In this document: positions 1 to 8,264 of the stretch, piece after piece | How positions within the stretch are numbered: the first letter of the stretch is position 1 | Layout: every line of letters begins with the position of its first letter | Origin: Saccharospirillum alexandrii_A | Lineage (GTDB): Bacteria; Pseudomonadota; Gammaproteobacteria; Pseudomonadales; Natronospirillaceae | Direction: 5' to 3' | Assembly (NCBI RefSeq): GCF_043641555.1 | Contig: NZ_JBHZRJ010000002.1 | Span: 806,001 to 870,000, forward strand | Length of the DNA stretch: 64,000 nucleotides | Notes under the pieces: generated by a model | Seen by the model: the letters and a program-made list of their open reading frames with translations, nothing else | Databases searched by the model: none | What the model was told of the DNA's origin: nothing | Made by a program: the position numbers and the translations under genes

Positions 1-105
1 CTCATCCACCGCCATCTTCCGAATCTGACGATGCAACATCATCACCGGTTCGGGACACCTCAGTCCGCGCGTATCCAGCAAGTGATCAAATTCCGGGTCT
101 GTCAT
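1..105 (-). CDS. tusA: Sulfur carrier protein TusA (3' end beyond the window)
   Basis: Only the first 35 residues are inside the window; the rest lies to the left. The peptide carries DTRGLRCPEPVMM, the TusA signature, with the persulfide-carrying cysteine at residue 17. TusA accepts sulfur from the cysteine desulfurase IscS and passes it to the TusBCD/E relay for 2-thiouridine formation on tRNA. The ATG (complement of 103-105) has GGAG a few bases upstream. It differs from the second TusA-like gene at 14187-14435, which carries CPLP instead of CPEP. The call is firm despite the truncation. Confidence 0.88.
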   Translation of the reverse strand, partial: MTDPEFDHLLDTRGLRCPEPVMMLHRQIRKMAVDE

Positions 106-219
106 GGGGGCTCCTGGTTTATGACTGTGGCTTGGCCTCGGTTGAATTAGCCCTGTAGCTTGAGTTCGGCGGTCAATTAGCCTCTGAAAAAACTGAATAC
201 AATGTGACCACCAATATTA

Positions 220-332
220 GTGTTGGGTACCGGGTAAGCCTGTCTGGGGAAGTCCGCAGCATGGATGCTGCGGTCTAGGCCCCATGGATGGGTTCACGCC
301 GGCCCCAGAGAGGCTTACCCGGTGCCGAGCAC
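220..332. repeat. Hairpin repeat family, copy 1 (113 bp)
   Basis: Two arms of 30 bases, at 220-249 and 303-332, are imperfect inverted copies that begin GTG and end CAC. They enclose a small hairpin (CCGCAGCAT/ATGCTGCGG, about 253-272) and the block TCTAGGCCCCATGG. The same block, inverted, and the same arm design recur at 42023-42206 and 49038-49164. No open reading frame lies inside. It occupies the gap between tusA and the yheT-like gene and could be a small mobile element or a structured RNA. Confidence 0.8.
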
Positions 333-371
333 GAACCCCTTAGCAGTCGTAGCCCAAGCAACCAACGACCT

Positions 372-405
372 GGATTATAAAACCGGGCTACCGGTTTTAT
401 AATCC
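372..405. terminator. Perfect 15-bp inverted repeat at the end of the yheT-like gene
   Basis: GGATTATAAAACCGG at 372-386 and its exact complement at 391-405 are separated by four bases. The repeat includes the stop codon of the minus-strand gene, so the last codons are part of the stem. There is no long U tract after it, so intrinsic termination is likely but not certain; an operator is the alternative. Confidence 0.55.
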
Positions 406-1376
406 GCCGTTTCCAAACAACTCCGGGCAAACGCCAGTGCCCGGTACTCTGACCAGAGTGGCTGATTCAGGCGCCAGCGCATAAAGCCGACATGGCCGCC
501 GCGCAACGGTGTTTCCAGCAGTAAATTGGGTGAGGCATTGCTGGGGCGGCGGTAACAGGGGCTGGCCAGAAACGGGTCGTCGAGTGCATTGACCACCAGG
601 GTTGGGCGGCGCAGCCGGTCAAGCACCTTGCCGCTGGAACAGCTGTGCCAATAGTCTTCCGCGTCGCGATAGCCGTGCAATGGGCCGGTGTAGCGATCGT
701 CGAACTGTTTGAAGTTCCGAATCTCGTCGTAGCCTGCCAGGCTGACCTGATCCGGGAAGCGCTCGGCTTTGTCGGCAATCTTCACTTTCAGATCGCCCAG
801 AAAGCGGCGCATGTAGATACCCTGGGCGGGGCGTGCCAGTGCATGGGCACAGGCCTCCAAATCCAGCGGAACACTAAAGGTGGCGCCACCGACCACGGCT
901 GCGGGCAGATCCGGCTCAGCCAGGGATAATACCGTCTGATTACCGCCCATACTGAAACCGACCAGGAAAATCTTGTCTGCACCCTCAGCCATGCCATGGG
1001 CAATCACCGCTTTCAGGTCTGCAATAGCCCCGCTGTGATAAAAACGCGGCAACCGATTCATTTCGCCGCTGCAACTGCGAAAGTTCCAGGCAATGACGCG
1101 CCAGCCCGCGTCATGAAAATGGCGCGCCATGCCCTGAACGTAAGCACGATGGCTGTTGCCTTCAAGACCATGACTGATGATGACCAGGGGCGCTTCGGCA
1201 GATTGTGCCGGCAGTTCATCCAGATCCAGAAAATCGCCATCCTCCAGCTCCAGTCGGGTGCGCTGGTAAGGGACGGAGACCCGACGGAAAACCGACGGCA
1301 CAATGGATTGCAAATGACCGTTGGCCATGCCCCACCCAGCAACATAGGGCGGGAATTCAAGATCGTTGTGAGTCAC
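375..1376 (-). CDS. YheT-family alpha/beta hydrolase
   Basis: A 333-residue alpha/beta-hydrolase of the YheT (UPF0017) type, usual length for the family. The nucleophile elbow GFSMGGN is at residues 140-146 with serine 142; a candidate acid is in NALDDPF and the histidine in GGHVGF near the C-terminus. The oxyanion-side motif ISHGLEG is at about 67-73. Members are cytoplasmic esterases of unsettled substrate. The start used is a GTG without a clear ribosome site; the ATG at residue 17 is an alternative. It reads towards tusA and stands alone. The family call is good; the substrate is unknown. Confidence 0.85.
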   Translation of the reverse strand: MTHNDLEFPPYVAGWGMANGHLQSIVPSVFRRVSVPYQRTRLELEDGDFLDLDELPAQSAEAPLVIISHGLEGNSHRAYVQGMARHFHDAGWRVIAWNFRSCSGEMNRLPRFYHSGAIADLKAVIAHGMAEGADKIFLVGFSMGGNQTVLSLAEPDLPAAVVGGATFSVPLDLEACAHALARPAQGIYMRRFLGDLKVKIADKAERFPDQVSLAGYDEIRNFKQFDDRYTGPLHGYRDAEDYWHSCSSGKVLDRLRRPTLVVNALDDPFLASPCYRRPSNASPNLLLETPLRGGHVGFMRWRLNQPLWSEYRALAFARSCLETADYKTGSPVL

Positions 1377-1491
1377 GGAGGTTTATATCGACCCTGGCTG
1401 ACGAAGTAAGGGCGGCATTCTACTGAAACAGGCCAGGCAGTGCGAGTCTGTGGGGGCTAATGTGGCCAGAAACCCAAGGGCGCAACGGCGG

Positions 1492-1596
1492 TCAAGTTGT
1501 GGCCTTCAGCAACCCGTAAGCCAGCAACAACATAATGACAATCACAAACCCGGAATAACGGACCTGCTGACACCGCTTGCAGGGCTTTTTGGCCAT
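1492..1596 (-). CDS. 34-residue single-span membrane protein, coupled to the gene before it
   Basis: This small frame starts at an ATG that shares one base with the TGA of the preceding gene (TGATG at 1594-1598), which suggests translational coupling. The product starts with a basic segment containing a CKRC motif (residues 6-9), followed by one hydrophobic span at about 15-31, and ends KATT. It looks like a small inner-membrane protein with two vicinal-type cysteines on the cytoplasmic side. I recognise no family. The stop-start overlap and the clean membrane span are the reasons to think it real. Confidence 0.55.
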   Translation of the reverse strand: MAKKPCKRCQQVRYSGFVIVIMLLLAYGLLKATT

Positions 1597-2132
1597 CAGG
1601 CAGCCCGGCGCGGCATATAGCGAGTACTCAGTGCGTCAAAAAAACTTTCCCGCAACTGGGCAATCTCGCGTTTGACTTCATCGAGCGTGTGCAGCTCCTC
1701 GCCACTGAACTGATGCTTGTCGGCATGGACCTGGCGGCGCAGATTCACGATCTTGGCCCCGTAGATGCGCAGGGCGCGCTCCAGTTTTTTCTCTCCCAGA
1801 AGCAACAATGTACTCTCCGCTTCGGTCAGGTCGTGAAACACCGTTACTAGCTCCTGCCCGACCCGAGTGAGTTCATCGCGGCGGCTTCTCGGCCATTGCT
1901 GGCCGTAGCGGGCAAATTCGGTGGCCAGTGAAAGGTACTGCTGATAAACGTGGTGAACACGGCCCACGTTATTGGCCACCTGCTCCATCAGTTCCCGCCG
2001 CTTGCGAAGGTCTTCAACCACTTTCTGATCCAGCGACGTATGCCGGCGCAGATACCACCAGAAGAAAAGACCACTGACCAGCATGCCGGTTGCGACTTTG
2101 ACACCAGCATCGACCATTTCCAATGTGACCAT
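1596..2132 (-). CDS. Membrane-anchored helical protein of unknown function
   Basis: A 178-residue protein with one N-terminal membrane span at about residues 9-28, then a charged, mostly helical body with many leucine, glutamate and arginine residues, likely cytoplasmic and partly coiled coil. The ATG has GAGG about six bases upstream. It is followed by a one-base overlap with the 34-residue frame at 1492-1596, so the two probably form one transcript. No enzymatic motif is visible and I do not recognise the family. Confidence 0.7.
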   Translation of the reverse strand: MVTLEMVDAGVKVATGMLVSGLFFWWYLRRHTSLDQKVVEDLRKRRELMEQVANNVGRVHHVYQQYLSLATEFARYGQQWPRSRRDELTRVGQELVTVFHDLTEAESTLLLLGEKKLERALRIYGAKIVNLRRQVHADKHQFSGEELHTLDEVKREIAQLRESFFDALSTRYMPRRAA

Positions 2133-2297
2133 GGGGTACCTCGTTAAATTTTTGACGGTTATCCAGCGATAGTCTCAAATTAGCAAGTTTCGTACCCAAA
2201 CACCGGACACCCTGAAATGCGCGTTTCACCTGCCGCCAAAAGGCCACTGAATAACCGGCCCAGTTGCAAAAAACCTAAAAAAAACAACGCATTAGTG

Positions 2298-2325
2298 TTG
2301 ACACATCAGACCGAATCACTAGAAT
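2298..2325 (+). promoter_or_regulatory. Promoter of the tRNA-Asn genes
   Basis: A consensus -35 TTGACA at 2298-2303 and a -10 TAGAAT at 2320-2325 are separated by 16 bases, placing the transcription start a few bases before the first tRNA-Asn gene at 2339. This is a strong sigma-70 arrangement, as expected for stable RNA. Confidence 0.8.
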
Positions 2326-2338
2326 ACAACGCCGTTGC

Positions 2339-2414
2339 TCCTCGATAGCTCAGTTGGTAGAGCAGTAGACTGTTAATCTATTGGTCGCAGGTTCGAGTCC
2401 TGCTCGAGGAGCCA
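2339..2414 (+). tRNA. tRNA-Asn (GTT), copy 1
   Basis: A 76-base cloverleaf with acceptor arms TCCTCGA and TCGAGGA, anticodon GTT in the loop CTGTTAA, T-arm GGTTCGAGTCC and an encoded CCA end. It is identical to the copy at 2472-2547 and separated from it by 57 bases. Confidence 0.97.
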
Positions 2415-2471
2415 AAAATTTAACACTGGCGTCAAACAGCCCAAAGGGTTGCGGCGCTGGTTCGAGCTTAT

Positions 2472-2547
2472 TCCTCGATAGCTCAGTTGGTAGAGCAGTA
2501 GACTGTTAATCTATTGGTCGCAGGTTCGAGTCCTGCTCGAGGAGCCA
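2472..2547 (+). tRNA. tRNA-Asn (GTT), copy 2
   Basis: Identical in sequence to the gene at 2339-2414, including the encoded CCA. No separate promoter is visible in the 57-base spacer, so both are probably processed from one transcript that ends at the terminator at 2557-2583. Confidence 0.97.
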
Positions 2548-2556
2548 TACAAAAAA

Positions 2557-2583
2557 GGCGTACCCTGGGGTACGCCTTTTTTT
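2557..2583 (+). terminator. Intrinsic terminator after the tRNA-Asn pair
   Basis: The stem GGCGTACC/GGTACGCC (2557-2564 and 2569-2576) has a four-base loop and is followed by seven Ts. A run of As before the stem means it may also stop minus-strand transcripts. Confidence 0.9.
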
Positions 2584-2667
2584 ATGCCTGCCAGATAGGT
2601 TCCGGGAACCCTCGTTCTGGCTGTCAGCCGTTGCCTTCAATTATCCCGAAGACAACGGCCGCCTGAA

Positions 2668-3372
2668 TTACATGACTTCCAGTAATTCGACTTCGAACAT
2701 CAGCACAGAGCCAGCCGGAATGGTCGGGCTCGGGCTGTTGTCGCCATAGGCCAGTTCTGCCGGGATGTAGAACTTGTACTTATCACCTTCGGTCATCAGC
2801 TGAACGCCCTCTGTCCAGCCAGCGATGACGCCGCTGAGCGGGAATTCAATAGGCTCGCCACGATCAACGGAGCTGTCGAACACAGTGCCATCCATCAGCG
2901 TGCCGTGATAGTGCACGCGAACCGTGTCTTCAGCCGATGGTGATGCACCGTCGTCAGTTGAGGACATGACTTCGTACTGCAATCCGGAATCGGTTACCGT
3001 TACTTCATCACGCTCTGAGTTGTCGGCCAAAAAGGCTTCGCCAGCGGCTTTGTTTTCAGCAATCTGACCTTGTTGCTCGGCTTGCTGCTCAGCCATCGCG
3101 GCTTGCTGCTTTTCCTGCAATGCCTGGATTGCGGCATTGATCTCAGTCTGACTCAGTGCTGTTTCAGAGCCGCTCATAGCTGCTTCAATACCGGCAACCA
3201 ACGCGTCGGTATCCAATTCCAGACCCTGTGTTTGCTGCATCAGGTTCGATGCAAAGCCAAAGCCAATACCATAGGACGCTTTCTGCTCATCGGTGTTCAA
3301 CTCTTCGGCCATAACCGACCCTACAAAACCCAGCGCGATCGCACCGGCCAACAAACCTTTTTTCAAATGCAT
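2668..3372 (-). CDS. Periplasmic FKBP-type peptidyl-prolyl isomerase (Mip/FkpA-like)
   Basis: A 234-residue precursor. Residues 1-22 are a typical signal peptide ending VMA. Residues about 25-115 form the helical dimerisation domain with the SYGIG start seen in Mip, FkpA and FklB, rich in Gln and Ala. Residues about 125-234 form the FKBP domain, with YHGTLMDGTVFDSS, the VIAGWTEG element and the IPAELAYGD segment. It should act as a folding catalyst and chaperone in the periplasm. The ATG at 3370-3372 is preferred over the in-frame TTG just before it. The family call is firm; which paralog it matches is not. Confidence 0.92.
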   Translation of the reverse strand: MHLKKGLLAGAIALGFVGSVMAEELNTDEQKASYGIGFGFASNLMQQTQGLELDTDALVAGIEAAMSGSETALSQTEINAAIQALQEKQQAAMAEQQAEQQGQIAENKAAGEAFLADNSERDEVTVTDSGLQYEVMSSTDDGASPSAEDTVRVHYHGTLMDGTVFDSSVDRGEPIEFPLSGVIAGWTEGVQLMTEGDKYKFYIPAELAYGDNSPSPTIPAGSVLMFEVELLEVM

Positions 3373-3691
3373 CAATATGCCTGCCTTTTCTTGTGTTAAG
3401 CGCCGGGTTCACCCGACTCACTATGTATTACCAGGGTGGGCCATGCCCTTCCCGTGAGTTCCTTTCGACGCCTGCCTGATATCAACACCCGTGTTAGGTA
3501 CCCGGGTTTTCGTTACCCGGCCAACCGAACCCACTGGCCACAACACCCCGGGACGCACCCGGCGAGTTCGCACAGGCACCGTCGAAAGATAGCCCCCAGT
3601 CTAACTGGGGGCCGGAGCAGAAACCACAGCGTTTACCGGTAATTGACCGGAAATGGGGGCTGTTAGCACCACACCAACCACAGCGCTATCG
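3373..3691. other. Non-coding stretch with one hairpin
   Basis: This 319-base gap separates two minus-strand genes. The only clear structure is a perfect 9-bp hairpin, GCCCCCAGT at 3592-3600 and ACTGGGGGC at 3604-3612 with a three-base loop. It lies downstream of the gene ending at 3692 and is a possible terminator, although no U tract follows. The part nearest 3372 should hold the promoter of the FKBP gene, but I cannot pick a convincing one. Confidence 0.5.
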
Positions 3692-5134
3692 CTACACCGG
3701 CTTGCGGATATCGGCCGCAGCTTCCTGGTGTTCCATTGCCTTGGCCGACCGTGGTCTGAGCCTCGAAGCCGCCCATAAGGGTAAGCCAATAAAAACATCG
3801 TACACGGCCTGGAAGGCCCGGTTCAAATACCACAACCAACCGGCCGCCAACCGAAACACCCAGGCCAGCAGCCGCAATGCCAGTGAAAGGGCAACCACCA
3901 GGACAATGCGCAAACTGTGCATTAGCCGTTCAAACGGTACTGCAAAAAAAATCAGGATAAAGGGCAGGACAAACGCCAGCATCATGCGTGCGCCCAACAC
4001 CAACCCCTGATCCAGCAGTGGCGCCTCGTAGACGATGACGGGGTATTGTATCAGCCGCTCGAGCTCGGTAGCCGGCAAGCCTGCTCGCTGATGCAAGTAC
4101 ACCAGCCCGGCCTGAGTCATGGCCAGCACAACCAGCAAACCCGTCAATGCCCAGACCAGACGACGCCTGATCAGGGCATCCAGCCCATAAAGACCGTCAA
4201 ATACGCGGGTAATGCGCAGTAACTCCATCAGTACCCAGCCCAGCACAACGCTTGCCCCAATCAGCATCAAGCCAGCCCAGTTTGTCATTGACAGGCCGAC
4301 CAGCGGTTGGCCGGGCGCCATCAGGGTTTGCAGCGGTGCATTCATCAGGTCAAAGCTGAGCCAGGCAACACCCGCCCACAACGCAATCAGCACGGCAGAC
4401 AACAACCCCTCAACCAACAGGGAAACCTGAAGGCCCCGGCTGGCCTGGTCTCCGGCGGTTACCAGGCGCTGGTATTGATCCATATGGCGGTCAATGTCGC
4501 GCGCCATGTCGAGCAAACCACGGATACCCGATCTCACCCGTTCGATGGCGTGACTGAGCTTGCGCCATTGCGGCATCATGCTGTGCAGCAGCCGATGCCG
4601 CTGACTCATGCTCTTACGATAATCATGCAGTGCCTGCTCATGCTGGCGGTTCAGGTTCGATTCGAGGTCCTTGAGCACACCGGAAAAAGCCGGATTGCCG
4701 CTCTGTGTTTCTTTCAGGCGCACAACAGCGGCAATGGAATCCAGCCAATCCGGGGCTGGCGGCGGCGTCTCCGCCGTCTTGTGATAATCCTCTTCAAGCT
4801 GGCTGATGTGCTGACTGATCTGACGCTGCCAGTGTGGGAACTGGGCAAGATCACGGTCGATAAGGTGCCATACCTGGTGGAACTCACGGTCCAGCCGTCG
4901 CTCCAGTCGCTGCTGGCCCATTTCGAGCAACACGACGCGGTTGCGGCGGTCTAGCTGATCTGCCGCGGCAACCAGCGCTTTCGCCTGGGCACGCAGTAGC
5001 AGCCGCACAGAACCGGTCAGGGCGTTTAACAGGCGCATTACCGACGCCCGCGCTACATAGCCCGCCACCATGGCAATCGCCACCCACACCATCGCTGACA
5101 GCAATGGCTGGTTCGGTATAATGATCCAACTCAC
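3692..5134 (-). CDS. Large multi-span membrane protein of unknown function
   Basis: A 480-residue protein with one N-terminal membrane span (about 9-31), a long charged helical region rich in Arg, Gln and His (about 45-230) that is likely a coiled coil, and then about five hydrophobic spans between 235 and 450. The layout of a helical domain between an anchor and a channel-like part recalls mechanosensitive-channel-type proteins, but no family motif is recognisable. The start is a GTG. The gene faces away from the lipoprotein gene at 5338 across a 203-base gap. Confidence 0.7.
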   Translation of the reverse strand: MSWIIIPNQPLLSAMVWVAIAMVAGYVARASVMRLLNALTGSVRLLLRAQAKALVAAADQLDRRNRVVLLEMGQQRLERRLDREFHQVWHLIDRDLAQFPHWQRQISQHISQLEEDYHKTAETPPPAPDWLDSIAAVVRLKETQSGNPAFSGVLKDLESNLNRQHEQALHDYRKSMSQRHRLLHSMMPQWRKLSHAIERVRSGIRGLLDMARDIDRHMDQYQRLVTAGDQASRGLQVSLLVEGLLSAVLIALWAGVAWLSFDLMNAPLQTLMAPGQPLVGLSMTNWAGLMLIGASVVLGWVLMELLRITRVFDGLYGLDALIRRRLVWALTGLLVVLAMTQAGLVYLHQRAGLPATELERLIQYPVIVYEAPLLDQGLVLGARMMLAFVLPFILIFFAVPFERLMHSLRIVLVVALSLALRLLAWVFRLAAGWLWYLNRAFQAVYDVFIGLPLWAASRLRPRSAKAMEHQEAAADIRKPV

Positions 5135-5337
5135 ATTGTTCTCACTGTTTTGATTGCGCGCTCAAGTTTGTTCGCGCAGGGTGTTGCCAGCATAGCCTTA
5201 ACCCGATCATCCGCAAACTCAGGCTCAAGCGACCCAGTTTAGCGAAAAAGCGGTTTCAGGTCAGCGACCCTCAAGTTCCGGGCAGAGCGTCCGATGTATT
5301 AACGACCACCTGGTGGCTGCCTGATCCGGAGTTTTCT

Positions 5338-6732
5338 GTGCCCCATTACCTTACGCTGACCCTCACCGTCACCCTACTTTGCCTGGCGCTGTCCGCTTGC
5401 AGCCAGTCAGATGACGATGGCCAGGGCCGCTCAGGCAGCACCACCCAACTGTATCGGCTGACCGGAACTGTGGCGATTGGCCGGCCAGGCGCCTGGGCAG
5501 AGGTTTGTATTGAGACCGATTGCAGCCGGGCGAATCAGGAAGGCGTCTATCGGTTGTTATCGGAGCGTCAGCGCTCTGCCCTGATGCAAGCAACCATTGA
5601 AAACGCCGATCAGTCAGTCACCGAACTGACGGGCCTTTACCGCCACGAACCGGAGCAAACCGTCGCTCTGGTTAACATCAACCCGACCACCGACGCCCTG
5701 CTCGACAGCTGGAGCCAGTATCAATTGGGCCAGACGCTGGATGTTTGCACCACCAACGCCGGGTGCCGCAACGACCTGATCAGCCGTTTTACCCCGGACC
5801 GTCAGCAAGCCGCCCAGCAACAGCTGCAAACCTGGCTGGCGCCTGAGTGGCAAACCGCTCGCAACCCTTTCTCCGACCCTTATATTGCCGACCCCGACCT
5901 GGATTGGCTTGATGACCTCCACGACCATGTGCAACTGGAAGCAACGCCCTCCGGCTTGAACGCCCTGGACAACGAAGGTGACATACTCGACACGCTCAGC
6001 TACGCGACGCTGTTTGATGAAAACGCTGCGCTCATTGCCATAGGGGATGATGCACTTACCGCCGCTTTCGAGATCCCGCCAGCGGTACCGGCAAGCAACA
6101 ACCCAATCACCATCGATTACCAGGCCATTCCCTCGTCGCCCTTTACCGCACCGGTTGACTGGCAAGTCGATGTCAGCGGTACTCGTTCCAACTTCCAGGG
6201 TGCGTTGTCGTTTCAGCACACCCTGGTGGGACCTACCGGACGCGTCACCATCGGCAGCGGGGCGCTGTTTGCCGCATCGCTGGCAGACCCCGGCCCTTAT
6301 ACCTGGGTGGTCGTAGCGACCGACAGCGAAGGCAACCAGGCAACCGATGGCCTGGCCCTGCAAGCCAGTGCCAGTGATGTGATCAGTCAGCCCAGCTTTG
6401 GCGCCGAGGGCAGTTGCGGCACCTCACCATTAACCGCCAATGCCAGCAATATCTGCATCAGCACCGTGGACGGTGGCTCTCTGGGCGCCTGTGAGGCCAG
6501 TGACAGCGGCAGCACCCAGACACAATACAGCCCGGCGCCCTGCTCTCCAGTATCGCAACAGGGCGGTGTGTTTCTGGGCACCTGCACTTCGCTACTGAAC
6601 CAGGTTCGGGTATACCACTACGACAATCCACAGCGCAATACGGGCGAAACCCAAACGGAGCAGCGCACCCGTTTGCGCAACCAATGCGTCAATGACCTCG
6701 GGCGGGACTGGTCGGCCGAGCCGCCTGAATAA
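5338..6732 (+). CDS. Predicted lipoprotein of unknown function
   Basis: A 464-residue protein starting at GTG with a lipoprotein signal: a hydrophobic stretch to residue 18 and the lipobox LSAC with cysteine at about 19. Next comes an acidic linker, then a beta-rich segment starting near residue 37 (LYRLTGTVAIG) that resembles a carboxypeptidase-regulatory-like fold. The last 120 residues hold several cysteines, compatible with disulfides in the periplasm or outside the cell. The 3' end overlaps the convergent nnr gene by 44 bases. I do not recognise the family. Confidence 0.7.
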   Translation: MPHYLTLTLTVTLLCLALSACSQSDDDGQGRSGSTTQLYRLTGTVAIGRPGAWAEVCIETDCSRANQEGVYRLLSERQRSALMQATIENADQSVTELTGLYRHEPEQTVALVNINPTTDALLDSWSQYQLGQTLDVCTTNAGCRNDLISRFTPDRQQAAQQQLQTWLAPEWQTARNPFSDPYIADPDLDWLDDLHDHVQLEATPSGLNALDNEGDILDTLSYATLFDENAALIAIGDDALTAAFEIPPAVPASNNPITIDYQAIPSSPFTAPVDWQVDVSGTRSNFQGALSFQHTLVGPTGRVTIGSGALFAASLADPGPYTWVVVATDSEGNQATDGLALQASASDVISQPSFGAEGSCGTSPLTANASNICISTVDGGSLGACEASDSGSTQTQYSPAPCSPVSQQGGVFLGTCTSLLNQVRVYHYDNPQRNTGETQTEQRTRLRNQCVNDLGRDWSAEPPE

Positions 6733-8143
6733 GAGGTAACAGGTCGGTCGCCAGCACAATACGCTGCTGGCTCGCCAGCGACTGCGCCAGGGCAGCGTGC
6801 CACCAGGTGGCCGATTGAGCCGCTTGCAGGGGTGAAAAGCCCTGAGCCATCAGCCCGCCTATCCACCCGGCCAGGGTATCGCCCATGCCCGGGGTTGCCA
6901 TGGCCACTGTGCCCGGGTGACTGAACCAGAGCTGCCCTGCTTCTGCTATGACGCTTCCAGCCCCTTTCAGCACAACCACTGCCTGATAGCGTTCGCTCAG
7001 CGCCAGCGCTGCCATGCAGCGATCCGCCTGCACCTCCGCGGCAGAGAGACCCAATAGCGCACCGGCTTCGCCCGGGTGAGGTGTCAGCACCCAGCCTGGC
7101 AGGGCTTGGGGGTGTGCCGCCAGCCAGGCCAGACCATCGGCGTCCAGCACACCAAAATAGCCCCGCCCGGTCAAGGCGCTGCACCGAGCCTGCGCTTCCG
7201 AACCACGGCCCAGCCCCGGCCCCAACACAAGGACAGCTGAGTCGGATACGGCGCCGGCTTCCGGCGCTGCGGTCATCAGTTCAGGCTGTGCTACCAACAC
7301 CGCCTGCGCATGCTCCGGCGTGGTATGCCAGACCACCTTTCCGGCCCCAGCCGCCAACGCTGCCCGAGCCGACAACAGTCCGGCACCGCCCATACCCACT
7401 GAACCGGCGACAACGCTGACTTGCCCAAATCGCCCTTTGTGGCCATTGGCAGCACGCGCTGGCCAGGCTGGCGCCGTTTCCAGGCGCCAATGCAACGCCA
7501 GATCCATCGACGCTGCCCGGCGGGCTGCATCGACACCGAGCGTCTCCAATCTCAAAGCACCCACACAACCAGGGCCATCGCCGGTCAATAAGCCGGGCTT
7601 GAACGCAATGAAACTCAGGGTTAGATCAGCCTGAAAAACGGCGCCCTCAGTGAGGCCGGTATCAGCGTTCAGGCCAGTGGGTACATCAACAGCCAGGCGA
7701 AAGGCAGCTTGTTGATTGATGGCGGCCACCATGCCGGCCAGCGGCTCTGCAAGAGCCCCTCGTTGACCTGAACCCAGCAGCGCATCGACAACCGCAACGG
7801 GGACAGTCACTGGCAAAGTCTCCTGTTCGCTACCTACACTGAGCCACCGCTGCCGGGCTCGCTCGGCATCCGAAGCCGGTCGCGAGGACCCCAAAGGCGC
7901 AATGACACAGACATCAAACCCGGTCTGATGAAGGTGCCAGGCGGCCACATAACCGTCACCGCCGTTATTACCCTTGCCTGCCAATACCCAGATAACGCCT
8001 TCGGATACCAGCGCTTGCACTTCACGCGCAATGGCTTTGCCAGCGGCCTCCATCAACGGCCAGGTACCTTGGTCACCGGTCTGATCCGATGCCCAGGCTT
8101 TTTCAACACTCGCCACGTCAGCTGCGGCTAAAACAGGTTTCAT
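6689..8143 (-). CDS. nnr: Bifunctional NAD(P)HX epimerase/dehydratase Nnr
   Basis: Nnr repairs hydrated NADH and NADPH. The N-terminal half is the YjeF-N epimerase (LAGKGNNGGDGYVAA near residues 50-65). The C-terminal half is the dehydratase of the ribokinase-like fold, with GPGLGRG, LTPHPGEAGALLG, VLKGAGS and the ATPGMGDTLAG loop. The ATG at 8141-8143 gives a 484-residue protein starting MKPVLAA; an in-frame GTG lies 11 codons upstream. The usual partner tsaE is not beside it. It converges on the lipoprotein gene with a 44-base overlap. Confidence 0.94.
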   Translation of the reverse strand: MKPVLAAADVASVEKAWASDQTGDQGTWPLMEAAGKAIAREVQALVSEGVIWVLAGKGNNGGDGYVAAWHLHQTGFDVCVIAPLGSSRPASDAERARQRWLSVGSEQETLPVTVPVAVVDALLGSGQRGALAEPLAGMVAAINQQAAFRLAVDVPTGLNADTGLTEGAVFQADLTLSFIAFKPGLLTGDGPGCVGALRLETLGVDAARRAASMDLALHWRLETAPAWPARAANGHKGRFGQVSVVAGSVGMGGAGLLSARAALAAGAGKVVWHTTPEHAQAVLVAQPELMTAAPEAGAVSDSAVLVLGPGLGRGSEAQARCSALTGRGYFGVLDADGLAWLAAHPQALPGWVLTPHPGEAGALLGLSAAEVQADRCMAALALSERYQAVVVLKGAGSVIAEAGQLWFSHPGTVAMATPGMGDTLAGWIGGLMAQGFSPLQAAQSATWWHAALAQSLASQQRIVLATDLLPLIQAARPTSPARGH

Positions 8144-8201
8144 TGTCGACGTTCTCGGTTCATTGGCCTGCTGCACAGACTAGCCCAGTCAGGCTATAAA
8201 C

Positions 8202-8227
8202 AAAAAAGCCTCCGGAAGGGAGGCTTT
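8202..8227 (-). terminator. Intrinsic terminator of the outer-membrane protein gene
   Basis: The stem AAAGCCTCC/GGAGGCTTT (8205-8213 and 8219-8227) has a five-base loop and, read on the minus strand, runs straight into a U tract. It lies just downstream of the gene at 8265-9083. Confidence 0.85.
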
Positions 8228-8264
8228 CAGGGGTTTCTTATATTCAGACTCAGGGTAAGTCAGA

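Noticed and set aside
220..332. Integron attC-type site or CRISPR-like repeat
   Set aside because: The arms have no GTTRRRY core, there is no integrase or cassette structure nearby, and the three copies are scattered over 49 kb.
3480..3560. Possible fourth copy of the hairpin repeat (GGTACCCGGG and TTACCCGGCC)
   Set aside because: Only short matches to the arm are present, with no second arm and no CCATGGGGCCTAGA core.
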